Below, in pieces: positions 1 to 7,637 of a stretch of 64,000 nt of DNA. Under the pieces are notes generated by a model, which did no database searches, was not told the DNA's origin, and worked only from the letters and a program-made list of their open reading frames with translations. Source of the DNA: an uncultured Phycisphaerales bacterium (lineage in GTDB: Bacteria; Planctomycetota; Phycisphaerae; Tepidisphaerales; Tepidisphaeraceae); NCBI GenBank assembly GCA_903871935.1, contig CAIQIQ010000125.1, positions 1-64,000 on the forward strand, given 5' to 3'. Each line of letters opens with the position of its first letter. Position 1 is the stretch's first letter. The translations under genes and the position numbers were made by a program.

Positions 1-149
1 AATCGAGCGACTCGGCGGTAGGGTCCGAGCGATAAAGTCACTGGCGATGAGAATCGGCCGCTCAAAGACGGTCCCGGCCGCATCGGGGCGAGATCATATT
101 GTGTTGGGCTGCCACCTAAATCGACAGGCCCTGCAATCGGGGCTTTCCC

Positions 150-430
150 CCTCGTCCCCTTGTCCCCATGTCTCCCCCTCACGTCCTCTCACCCTTTCCA
201 CTTTCCCCTCGGTACTTTCCACTTTGGGGGTGTGCCCTTCGCCTTCAAGTAGGACGGGCGACCCCGCCCGTCAGCGCAAACCGTCGCCCGCGCGAGCACC
301 ACCGCGTGCCCACACACCGCTCTCGATCTTCGCAAGAGCCGTCCCCGCGCTGTGTCTTGTTTCCGCTTTTCGCTTTCCGCAATCCGCTCTTCCTTCTGCA
401 GGGGCGAGACAATCGTCCCCACGTTATCAT
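150..430 (+). repeat. Partial intergenic repeat element (copy E), heptamer-rich
   Basis: No gene is visible in the first 458 bases. This stretch is pyrimidine-rich and built from degenerate 7-base units (for example ACTTTCC ACTTTCC CCTCGGT ACTTTCC near 198-226, and TTTCCGC TTTTCGC TTTCCGC AATCCGC near 359-390). The same strings in the same order occur at about 4510-4610, the tail of copy A. It is therefore read as a partial copy of the dispersed element seen at 3.2-4.6, 21.5-22.6 and 60.0-60.5 kb. The boundaries are approximate. Confidence 0.6.
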
Positions 431-458
431 GCACATACCCACGGAAGGAGCCCATTCG

Positions 459-1196
459 ATGACCCAATACGACGCTGTCGCACAGGCTCTCGAACAGCTT
501 GGCGGTGTTGCAACGTTGGCGCAACTCTACCACCAGGTACCGAAGATCCCCGGCTGCGCCTGGAAGACGAAGACACCCAACGCATCGATCCGCCGGATCG
601 TGCAGCTCCACAAAGGCATCTTCAAGCTCAAGCCCGGCCTATACGGCCTGCTCTCCATGAAGGCTCAGATCGAAGCACGCGGTATTCTTCAGGAGACGGC
701 CCGAAATAGGGATTCGCAGGACCTGCAACAGTCAAACCACTCGTACTATCAAGGCCTGCTTCTCACCATCGGCCATCTTCGACGCTACCAGTGCTGGGCA
801 CCAAATCAGGACCGGAACAAGGCATTCCTCGGAGGCACCATCGGCACCACTCGGACACTCGATGCTCTTCCCGCATTCAGCTACCCCGACCTCGTGAAAC
901 GCTGCGCCACAGTCGATGTGATCTGGATGAATCATCGCCTGATGCCCGGCAGCCTGTTCGAAGTCGAGTTTTCTACTGACATCCAGAACTCGCTGCTAAA
1001 GTTCTGCGACCTGCAGGATTTCCACACCCGCATGGTGATCGTCGCCCAGCGCTCACGCCATCCGGAGTTCCGCGCCAAGCTCGCCTACAGCGCCTTCGCC
1101 GACATCCGCGACCGTGTCTCGTTCCTCGATTTCGCGAGCCTGGTGAAACAGTACGAGCATATCGCTTCACAGGGCCAGACCGAGGTCGTGCTCTAG
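459..1196 (+). CDS. Winged-helix protein with nuclease-like C-terminal domain
   Basis: A 245-residue protein. The start at 459 is chosen for the GGAAGGAG Shine-Dalgarno 8 bases upstream; the frame continues further upstream through heptamer-repeat DNA that is unlikely to be coding. Residues 1-62 look like a winged helix of the HARE/HB1 kind (basic recognition segment near 38-50, then the wing GIFKLKPGLYGL). Residues 150-245 hold VDVIW (D153), then LFEVEFST (E168, E170), then LLKFCDLQDF. The C-terminal protein read from 3027 to 2068 has the same arrangement (VDVIW, LFEVEHST, LLRFNDV), so the two share a domain. The D...EVE spacing resembles a PD-(D/E)XK nuclease core with Glu in place of the usual Lys. 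It is convergent with the Mrr-like gene, with only 3 bases between the stops. A restriction or defence role is inferred, not shown. Confidence 0.6.
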   Translation: MTQYDAVAQALEQLGGVATLAQLYHQVPKIPGCAWKTKTPNASIRRIVQLHKGIFKLKPGLYGLLSMKAQIEARGILQETARNRDSQDLQQSNHSYYQGLLLTIGHLRRYQCWAPNQDRNKAFLGGTIGTTRTLDALPAFSYPDLVKRCATVDVIWMNHRLMPGSLFEVEFSTDIQNSLLKFCDLQDFHTRMVIVAQRSRHPEFRAKLAYSAFADIRDRVSFLDFASLVKQYEHIASQGQTEVVL

Positions 1197-1199
1197 CTC

Positions 1200-2045
1200 T
1201 TAGGGCCGCGTTCCCCGGCATTCAGGATAGCCAGGACAGCCCCAGAACTCGGATCCCGCGTTCGGCCCCTTACGTGCCATGCGCCGCACCATCTGCTTGC
1301 CGCACAAGGGACATGCCGGTGCTGGCTCAGCTCCGCTGGCATGCATTTGTCCCGCTGGCGACCGAGTAGCCTGTGGTACGCTCCCGGCGGACAGTGTCCC
1401 GACGTCCCCCAGCAACCGAGCCAGCGCGGCACCATCAAGAAGCTCGATCCCGTTGTCGGCCCCGCACTGTATCCCGTCATCCGTAAACCGCCCTGATGTA
1501 GCAATGATGCCGCCATCGGCCTTTCGGCTGACCACCACACTATGGAATTCGCGGACCTCTCTAACGCCCACCTTATACGCCTTCCAGTGCTTGCACTGAA
1601 CCAAGAGCAGCTTGCCGTGTCCATTCAACTCGATGTCCACGCCGCCGTCGCCGGAGGCGCGGCCAACCACTTCGGCCATGTACCCCTTGCGCCGGTAGCA
1701 CTCGGCAACCAATTGCTCGAACTCCCGCCAAGGCAGTTCGCGTATTGATCCCGGGCCGTCTGATTTGTCCACAAGCAGTCGGGATCGGAGCTTCCGGATT
1801 TCAGCCGCAACCCAAACCAGCAGGATGCCTCCCCCAACCAGCCAACTTAGCATCGAAGACAAGACGTGTGACAATGCAGCGCCCGCCGATTGGCCTGACC
1901 CCGTAATGAGGGGCAATCCCCAGCGGAACATTGCAAATCCAAACAGCGCAAAACACGGCCCAACCCATACAGGCATATGCTGAAAGGCTTCATAGCTGAT
2001 CTCGAACAAATCACCCAGCGCACCATCGTCTCGTCGCCTTCCCAT
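1200..2045 (-). CDS. Mrr-like restriction endonuclease with membrane anchor and zinc ribbon
   Basis: A 281-residue protein from the ATG at 2045, which has a good GGAGG site just upstream; a longer frame to 2150 would overlap the upstream gene. Two hydrophobic helices (about 25-45 and 64-83) are followed by an Mrr catalytic domain: LPWREFEQLVAECYRRKGY, then GGVDIEL (D137) and LLVQCKHW (Q150, K152), the D...QxK form of the PD-(D/E)XK site. The family cleaves modified or foreign DNA. The C-terminus has a topoisomerase-type zinc ribbon (C245, C248, C270, C276). The upstream gene ends 22 bases before this start on the same strand, so the two probably form one transcript. Confidence 0.85.
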   Translation of the reverse strand: MGRRRDDGALGDLFEISYEAFQHMPVWVGPCFALFGFAMFRWGLPLITGSGQSAGAALSHVLSSMLSWLVGGGILLVWVAAEIRKLRSRLLVDKSDGPGSIRELPWREFEQLVAECYRRKGYMAEVVGRASGDGGVDIELNGHGKLLLVQCKHWKAYKVGVREVREFHSVVVSRKADGGIIATSGRFTDDGIQCGADNGIELLDGAALARLLGDVGTLSAGSVPQATRSPAGQMHASGAEPAPACPLCGKQMVRRMARKGPNAGSEFWGCPGYPECRGTRP

Positions 2046-2067
2046 ATTGGCCTCCAGAGCCTGTCGA

Positions 2068-3027
2068 TCATGACGCCGCGGCAATTGCGCTTCTGACGGT
2101 TCCCGCGTCTGGCACATGCAGCCGCCGATGCCACGAGAAGACGTTCCCATAGTCGAGGAAGCTGGTTATCTCCGAAAGCCCGCTGCGCTGGAACGTAGGA
2201 CGTTGGACCTGTCGCGAGAATAGATCGCGCCGACTCTCATTGGACACAACAAAGAACCGCGGGGCGCCCGGCGACGTCAGCAGAACATCGTTGAACCTCA
2301 AGAGGCCCGAATACACCGGAGTCGAATGCTCCACCTCAAACAGAGCGGATATAGCCTGATGCGATTGCTCCAGCCAGATTACATCTACCTCGGATGTGAA
2401 CACAGATCGCGAATCGATGTCTGCTGGCAGGCGATCGACCAGATGAAAACGAGGCGTAAGCGACCAGTCCAGCATCTCCACGTTGTTGGGAGGAACGTAC
2501 ACCCCAAATCCATTGGCATGGCCAATCGCCCCAATGAGCGTCTGTACCTGCGCATGATCCAGCACCGGCGTCGTCGCGCATTGTGGGATCACCCGCTCCG
2601 CCAGTACGTCAATGCCGCTGTACGCATCGATGTTGAAACGTCCCACACGCGGTAAGTACAGCTCGCGCGTGCCAGGGCTCGCGACAACCTGAGCCTTGTA
2701 CTGTCCATCCAAGGCCAGCGGCGATTGCCGGATTACCCGCTCGAAGTCCGCATGAGGAACGAACAATGGAGGCGTGCCATCATCGGTAAACAAGCAAATA
2801 AACGAGTTGTGCCCATCAAGCTGGGCCAGATCCACATTGCGTAGTCCGAAGAACGATGTGCCGCGTTCATGTACTCGCGAGTACCGCAGGTAAAGTCTGG
2901 CATCATCGCGTCCAACGACAAAAAGCGAATTGCTGCCGGGCAAACGCTGAAGTTGCCCAAACCGTTCGGTCAACTGCTCAACCAGAGACTTTTTGATCTC
3001 GTTGGCCACAATCGCTCTCGTAAACAA
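2068..3027 (-). CDS. Uncharacterised nuclease-like protein, partner of Mrr gene
   Basis: A 319-residue protein of unknown function. The first codon is TTG at 3027, with no clear ribosome binding site; a GTG at 3009 is an alternative start. Residues 30-115 form a beta-rich N-terminal domain (LYLRYSRVHERGTSFFGLR, then ICLFTDDGTPPLFVP, then DGQYKAQVV), which gives the impression of a restriction-enzyme accessory domain but is not assigned. Residues 212-260 hold VDVIW (D215), ALFEVEHST (E231, E233) and GLLRFNDVLL, matching the protein at 459-1196. The gene lies directly upstream of the Mrr-like endonuclease on the same strand, which suggests a joint defence function. D215/E231/E233 are the candidate active-site residues. 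Confidence 0.6.
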   Translation of the reverse strand: MFTRAIVANEIKKSLVEQLTERFGQLQRLPGSNSLFVVGRDDARLYLRYSRVHERGTSFFGLRNVDLAQLDGHNSFICLFTDDGTPPLFVPHADFERVIRQSPLALDGQYKAQVVASPGTRELYLPRVGRFNIDAYSGIDVLAERVIPQCATTPVLDHAQVQTLIGAIGHANGFGVYVPPNNVEMLDWSLTPRFHLVDRLPADIDSRSVFTSEVDVIWLEQSHQAISALFEVEHSTPVYSGLLRFNDVLLTSPGAPRFFVVSNESRRDLFSRQVQRPTFQRSGLSEITSFLDYGNVFSWHRRLHVPDAGTVRSAIAAAS

Positions 3028-3750
3028 CTGGTAGACGCCGGAAGCAGCACTTTGACACCGCTTAGTGTACTGCGCCCTGCCCCCGTCTCAAGCATCTCGC
3101 CACCAGGTTGCGCCTGACCATGGAACTCCGCCGCCTGTTGCTGAATGGCCGTTACATTGCATCATCTCACTCGTCAATCGGGTATGGTCCCCATGGGTCA
3201 GCGCATGGAGTTCACGCCTGCTGTTCGCTTCACTCACCGGCGACGGCGTCCTGCTTGGGGTGCCCCCGCTTCCACGGCGACAAAACACGCCGAGCGCTTG
3301 CCAACGTGGCGTCGTTGCGTGAGATGGATCTGCGCCTGTTGGTCGCTTCACTCACCGGTGACGCAGGTCTGTTGTTCCATGCTCCGTGAACGCCTGCGGT
3401 AGTACCGCCGAGAACCTTCGCCCTTTGAAGTGGTCGCATTTTGCGACCACCTCCGCCTTCTCCGGTCCTGCAATCCTGATCCGTGCCCATCCGCGCTATC
3501 CGCGGTCTACCATCTGCCTTTGCGCTTTTTGAGCTTTATGGTGGCCAATCTTCTGCCCCCAGACCTCCAGAAGGGTTGACGCCTGCTGGGCTTCGCCCCG
3601 GCTTCTGCGGGCCTGTTTTGGCCCGCTCCGCTTCCACCACGAGTACGTGGAGCGCTTGCTGACGCTATAGCGCCCTTCGGGCTACGCGCGGGCACGGCCC
3701 GCGGACTAAGTAAGTCGCCTTCGGCGACACGGCGGCGGGGGTTTGGGGGC

Positions 3751-3774
3751 CCAAAAATCTCAAAAGATTTTTGG
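3751..3774. terminator. Perfect 10-bp hairpin inside repeat copy A
   Basis: CCAAAAATCT (3751-3760), a 4-base CAAA loop and AGATTTTTGG (3765-3774) form a perfect stem. It could act as a terminator or as structure in a non-coding transcript. The matching place in copy B (about 21719-21742) keeps the A-rich and T-rich arms but pairs imperfectly. Confidence 0.4.
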
Positions 3775-4026
3775 ATTTCGTTAACCCCTTGTCATTCCTC
3801 ATCTTCTGTTTTTGGACCCCTCCAAATCACCCCATATATATAGAGGAACGTGGTTTTTTCCGCGCCTCCGACCGATGTTCCATTCTGCTTTCTGGTTTCT
3901 GCTTTCGCCATTTGACAGCGCAGCAACCAACGCTCTTTCTCAACCGAATACCCGCACCACCCAAAAGCCCACCGACTGCAAGCCACTGCCCGATGCTAAG
4001 CAAAGCGAAGTCCCGGCTGCGCCGGG

Positions 4027-4056
4027 GTCACACTTTGTCACCCGATGTCACACATT
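4027..4056 (+). repeat. Three GTCAC units at exact 10-bp spacing (copy A)
   Basis: GTCACACTTT, GTCACCCGAT and GTCACACATT start at 4027, 4037 and 4047. The same triplet, with the same spacing and the same TTTT tail, occurs in copy B at 22015, 22025 and 22035. Units one helical turn apart put identical bases on one face of the DNA, as in protein-binding iterons. Confidence 0.6.
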
Positions 4057-4474
4057 TTCTCGCGACCTTCCCCTCCTCTCCCTTTGGTCCACGGATGGAG
4101 TCGCTGTGGCGACGAGAGGAGTCGGAGGTGAGGGTGCCGTGCCCGGCACAGTGGAACAAATCGGAACGTCCTTCCGACTTCTGACCTCTGACTTCTCTGC
4201 CTATCTTGAGCACCTTCCTCAAAGACGGTGAGCGGCGCAACATACCGTCCGCGACCGCGCGCGCTAACTTGAGCATCTTCGTCCGTCTAGTGATATAGCT
4301 CACATACCGCCACCGACTGCGCAAACGAACCTGCGCATCTTCCCTTTCCGCTATCCGCAATCCGATATTCCTCGGAACCTGCGCACCTCCTCCCCCAATA
4401 TCGACCCAACCTCCTGTCCACACAGCACTTAGCGCATAGGGGGTCCCCACCTCCAGAACCTGCGCAACTGCTAC

Positions 4475-4483
4475 TTATCCACA
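4475..4483 (+). promoter_or_regulatory. DnaA-box-like TTATCCACA ending repeat copy A
   Basis: The perfect 9-mer TTATCCACA, 14 bases after TGCGCA (4461-4466). Copy B has TTTTCCACA at 22616 with the same 14-base offset. Copies C and D have a perfect TTATCCACA on the opposite strand. This sequence is the classical high-affinity DnaA box; use by DnaA here is an inference. Confidence 0.5.
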
Positions 4484-4620
4484 ATCCCCTCTCGCCCTCC
4501 CCGCGTCCCCTACTTTCCACTTTCCTCTCGGTACTTTCCACTTGGTGGTCCCCGCCTCTCCTTGTCTCCGCTTCCGCTATCCGCTTTTCGCTTTCCGCTT
4601 TTCCCCCTCCCGGATTATCC

Positions 4621-4649
4621 TTGGTTAGCCTTCTCTCACTTGGTATAAT
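4621..4649 (+). promoter_or_regulatory. Sigma70-like promoter of the 4696 gene
   Basis: A perfect TATAAT at 4644-4649 with TTGGTT (4621-4626) as a weak -35 at 17-base spacing. It lies 46 bases before the ATG at 4696. Confidence 0.5.
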
Positions 4650-4695
4650 GTCCCTCGTACGCTTTGATCATGTCTCGCGACGCAGGGAGGAATGT

Positions 4696-5040
4696 ATGCC
4701 GCCAATCAATTTGGCAACGCTGAACGTGGATTTGAGCCGGATCGAAAATCCTGAAATCCGGCGGGCCATCCGTCACCTCATCCAGCAGCTCCAGGAAATC
4801 ATCTCCCAGCAGCAGGTTCAGATCGAGGCGCTGGTTGAGATGACCGTCGACAAGCACGTCTGGAGCCAGAGTGAATATCGGCGCTACGTCCAGAAGATCT
4901 CGCAAAGCGCCACCGGCCGCCCCGAGCGCCCGCACACCGTTCCCGTGCCCCCGGTACGCGATCAGGCTGCAGCTCTGCAGGCCAACCCGCGCGAAACCAA
5001 TGCTTCCGATGATGAGCCCCACCAAATCTATCGGCTATGA
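4696..5040 (+). CDS. Small hypothetical coiled-coil protein
   Basis: A 114-residue protein of unknown function. The ATG at 4696 has AGGGAGG 5 bases upstream and a TATAAT promoter before it. Residues 15-50 (ENPEIRRAIRHLIQQLQEI and following SQQQ) are predicted to be helical coiled coil. The C-terminal 45 residues are proline-, arginine- and glutamine-rich and probably disordered. There is no signal peptide or membrane segment. It precedes the methyltransferase gene by 54 bases on the same strand. Confidence 0.65.
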   Translation: MPPINLATLNVDLSRIENPEIRRAIRHLIQQLQEIISQQQVQIEALVEMTVDKHVWSQSEYRRYVQKISQSATGRPERPHTVPVPPVRDQAAALQANPRETNASDDEPHQIYRL

Positions 5041-5094
5041 CTGTCCGCCGCGATTCTCTGTCCCAGTAGTACCGCCAGTTTGGAGTTTTCGCGC

Positions 5095-5859
5095 ATGGCA
5101 AACGCATCTCTCGGTGATTTCACACAGCAGGCTGCCGCCTATGCTCGCGCCCGACCGGGCTATCCCCGTGAACTTGTCGACCGCCTCATCGGCGCCGTCG
5201 GCCTGCGCGAGGGAAACATCGTTGTCGATATCGGCGCGGGCACCGGCCTGTTCACTCAACTTCTTTCCGGCCGCGGGCTGAACCTGATCGCTGTCGAGCC
5301 CAACCTCGCCATGCGCGAGCAGGCCCCAACCATGCCCGATGTGCGCTGGGTCGATGGCACCTTCGAGAACCTGGGCCTCCCCGACAGCTCCGCCCGCTGG
5401 GCCGTCGCCGCCCAGGCCTTCCACTGGGCCGATCCGCCGCGGGCATTGCCCGAGGTCCGGCGGGTGCTGCAAGTGGGCGGCTCCTTTACCGTCCTCTGGA
5501 ACGACCGCCTCATGAACCGCACTCCACTGCTCGCCTGGACGCAGAGCCTGCTGCGCCGTCGGGCGCCGGACTTTGACGAGGGCTACCGCACCCGCGACCG
5601 CTGGGCCAACGTGCTCACTACCACCGGCGATTTTGCCAATGTTCGCTACGACGAAGCCGAGCACATCACCACCATGACCGCCGACCGCTTCACCGACCTG
5701 TGGCGCAGCCACAACCGCCTCTGCGTCGACGCCGGGGCGGCCGCCGTAGAGACGATCGTCGCCGAACTGTCCGGATATCTGCGCCGGGAACAGATCGAAA
5801 CGGTCGATGTGCACTACATCACCCGCGCCTGGACCGCCACCGCCGTTTACAGAAACTGA
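5095..5859 (+). CDS. Class I SAM-dependent methyltransferase
   Basis: A 254-residue soluble protein. The ATG at 5095 has GGAG 9 bases upstream. The SAM-binding Rossmann motif I is VVDIGAGTGLFTQLL (about residues 44-58), with the acidic end of strand 2 at IAVEPN (about 66-71) and a motif III-like WAVAAQAFHWADPPRAL, as in the Methyltransf_11 group. The C-terminal part (LWNDRLMN onward) resembles the small-molecule methyltransferases of the YdaC/Crg1 type. The substrate cannot be told from sequence. The lipid kinase gene follows closely. Confidence 0.8.
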   Translation: MANASLGDFTQQAAAYARARPGYPRELVDRLIGAVGLREGNIVVDIGAGTGLFTQLLSGRGLNLIAVEPNLAMREQAPTMPDVRWVDGTFENLGLPDSSARWAVAAQAFHWADPPRALPEVRRVLQVGGSFTVLWNDRLMNRTPLLAWTQSLLRRRAPDFDEGYRTRDRWANVLTTTGDFANVRYDEAEHITTMTADRFTDLWRSHNRLCVDAGAAAVETIVAELSGYLRREQIETVDVHYITRAWTATAVYRN

Positions 5860-5881
5860 TCGACCTGCTCAAATCGCGCGG

Positions 5882-6787
5882 GTGCAACAGCGCAGCATCC
5901 TCATCCTCGCCAACCCTATCTCAGGCATGGGCCGTGGCCTTCGCATCGCCCGTGAAGTGGCTGGCTCAGCTTCGGCCGCGGACATCCGCGCTGCGATCTA
6001 CACCCAACACCCCAGCACGTTGCCCCCGGATCTGCTTGCCTCCGCCCCAACAGTGATCGTCGTAGGCGGCGATGGCACGCTCCGCTGCGTGGTCGATCGG
6101 CTGCTTCAAGTCATCCCCGATCCACAGCCCCTGCCTCACGTCGCCATCATTCCCCTCGGCACCGCCAACCTCATGGCTCACCACCTTGAGTGCATGTGGG
6201 GCAAAGGCCCGATCGGCCCCCAGGTCATTCAAGCCATCCTCGGCGGCTTTCACCGCCATATTGATCTCGCCTCTGCCAACGGCACAGCGATGCTCGCCAT
6301 CGCCGGCGCAGGCTTTGACGCGCAGGTCGTCCACAATCTGGCGACCATTCGCAGGGGGCCGATCACGCATGCCAGTTGGCTGCTTCCCACCCTTCGCGGC
6401 CTCTTCGGCTACCGGTTTCCCCCCATTACCGTCGCCCTTGACGGCCATACCGTCCTGGCCGACACCCCTGCCATCGCCTTCGTGGGTAACATTCCCGAAT
6501 ACGGCGCCGGCTTCTCCGTCACACCGGCCGCCCGACCTGATGACCGCCTGCTCGACGTCTGCCTGCTGCCCTGCGACTCCTGGCAGCGGGTCATTGAGCT
6601 GGGCATTCTCTGCGCGAACCAGCACCAGGTAACCAGCGATCATGCGCTCTACCGGCGGGCCAAACGCGTCAAAATCACCTCTCCCACGCCAGTCCCTGTC
6701 CAGATAGATGGCGACGAAGCCGGCTTCACCTCCCTGAGCATCGACTTGCTCCCGCGTCAACTCACCTTTATCGTTCCGGGTTCATGA
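5882..6787 (+). CDS. Diacylglycerol kinase family lipid kinase (YegS/BmrU-like)
   Basis: About 301 residues from a GTG at 5882, 22 bases after the methyltransferase stop. An ATG at 5807 in the same frame would overlap that gene by 53 bases and adds a proline-rich tail not expected in the family. The N-terminal DAGK catalytic domain shows ILILANPISGMGRG, then VIVVGGDGTLRCVVDRLL (the GGDGT nucleotide motif) and IPLGTANLMAHHL. The C-terminal beta-sandwich domain carries PVPVQIDGDEAG, the usual family ending. Such enzymes phosphorylate diacylglycerol or related lipids with ATP. The stop overlaps the kdsA start (ATGA), which indicates translational coupling. Confidence 0.85.
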   Translation: MQQRSILILANPISGMGRGLRIAREVAGSASAADIRAAIYTQHPSTLPPDLLASAPTVIVVGGDGTLRCVVDRLLQVIPDPQPLPHVAIIPLGTANLMAHHLECMWGKGPIGPQVIQAILGGFHRHIDLASANGTAMLAIAGAGFDAQVVHNLATIRRGPITHASWLLPTLRGLFGYRFPPITVALDGHTVLADTPAIAFVGNIPEYGAGFSVTPAARPDDRLLDVCLLPCDSWQRVIELGILCANQHQVTSDHALYRRAKRVKITSPTPVPVQIDGDEAGFTSLSIDLLPRQLTFIVPGS

Positions 6788-7599
6788 CCAGCGACATCTT
6801 CCAGATCGGCGAGAAACCTCTCTTCATCATTGCCGGCCCGTGCGTGATCGAGTCCGAATCGATCTGCATGGAAATCGGCCGGACGCTCAAAGCCGCCTGC
6901 CAGAAGCACAACCTGGCATTCATCTTCAAAGCCAGCTTCGACAAGGCCAACCGTTCCTCCGTCTCCAGCTACCGCGGCCTGTCGATGGAAGATGGCCTGA
7001 AGCTCCTGCGCAGAGTCGGCGATGCCTTGAGCGTTCCCATTCTCACTGACGTGCACGAACCCAGCCAGCCTGAGATCGCCGCGCGATACGTTGATGTGCT
7101 GCAGGTCCCGGCGTTCCTCGCCCGTCAGACCGATCTGCTGCTGGCCTGCGGCCGGACTGGCAAACCGGTGAACATCAAGAAGGGCCAGTTCATGAGCCCA
7201 CAGGAGATGCAGCTTGCTGTGAATAAGGTCCGGTCCATCAGCACAGCTCCGATCCTGTTAACCGAGCGCGGAACCTTCTTCGGCTACAATCGCCTGGTCA
7301 ACGACTTCACCGCCATCCCCGTGATGAAAGAGACCGGCTGCCCAATCGTCTTTGACGTCACCCATTCCACCCAGCAGCCGGCCGGCCTGGGCAACTCCTC
7401 CGGCGGCAACCCGCAATATGCCCCGATGCTCGCCCGCGCCGCCGTGACCGCAGGCGCCGATGGCCTGTTCATCGAATGCCACCCCGAGCCGACGAATGCC
7501 CTTTCCGACGCCGCCACCATGCTTCCTCTCTCCGCAATGGAGCCCCTGCTGAGTCAGGTCCGGCAACTCGCCGACCTGCGCAAGAGTTGGCAAGTCTGA
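6784..7599 (+). CDS. kdsA: 3-deoxy-8-phosphooctulonate synthase (KDO-8-P synthase)
   Basis: A 271-residue aldolase that condenses phosphoenolpyruvate with arabinose 5-phosphate in KDO synthesis for lipopolysaccharide. Typical motifs are IIAGPCVIES, FKASFDKANRSS, SVPILTDVHEP, DVLQVPAFLARQTDLL, VNIKKGQFMSP and ECHPEPTNALSD. The Cys of AGPC, with the later His, Glu and Asp ligands, marks the metal-dependent class; the metal-independent E. coli enzyme has Asn there. The length is normal. The start overlaps the lipid kinase stop by 4 bases. No other KDO or lipid A gene lies in the window. Confidence 0.95.
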   Translation: MTSDIFQIGEKPLFIIAGPCVIESESICMEIGRTLKAACQKHNLAFIFKASFDKANRSSVSSYRGLSMEDGLKLLRRVGDALSVPILTDVHEPSQPEIAARYVDVLQVPAFLARQTDLLLACGRTGKPVNIKKGQFMSPQEMQLAVNKVRSISTAPILLTERGTFFGYNRLVNDFTAIPVMKETGCPIVFDVTHSTQQPAGLGNSSGGNPQYAPMLARAAVTAGADGLFIECHPEPTNALSDAATMLPLSAMEPLLSQVRQLADLRKSWQV

Positions 7600-7637
7600 T
7601 CAGGGGAATCCCGGTAAACGTCCTACAGAGCAAGGCG

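Larger units (their letters stand above)
3210..4615 (+). repeat. Long intergenic repeat element, copy A
   Basis: About 1.4 kb with no convincing gene. Blocks shared in order with copy B (21480-22640) are: CTTCTGCGGG..TGTTTTGGCCCG and the CCACGAGTACGTGG segment at 3602-3735; CCCCATATATATAGAGGAAC at 3830-3850; AACCGAATACCCGCACCACC at 3940-3962; three GTCAC units at 4027, 4037 and 4047; heptamers at 4171-4198; and ACCTCCTCCCCCAATAT with CACTTAGCGCATAGGGGGT at 4384-4445. The motif TTGAGCAYCTT or TGCGCAYCT recurs at about 4207, 4270, 4331, 4380 and 4460. The element ends in a TTATCCACA box followed by heptamers. Copy C (60.0-60.5 kb) is the same on the opposite strand. Confidence 0.8.

Noticed and set aside
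4461-4483. Chromosomal replication origin
   Set aside because: One DnaA-like box per copy and no dnaA, dnaN or gidA nearby; not enough for oriC.
3210-4615. Insertion sequence or transposon
   Set aside because: No transposase-like frame, terminal inverted repeats or target duplications were found in any copy.
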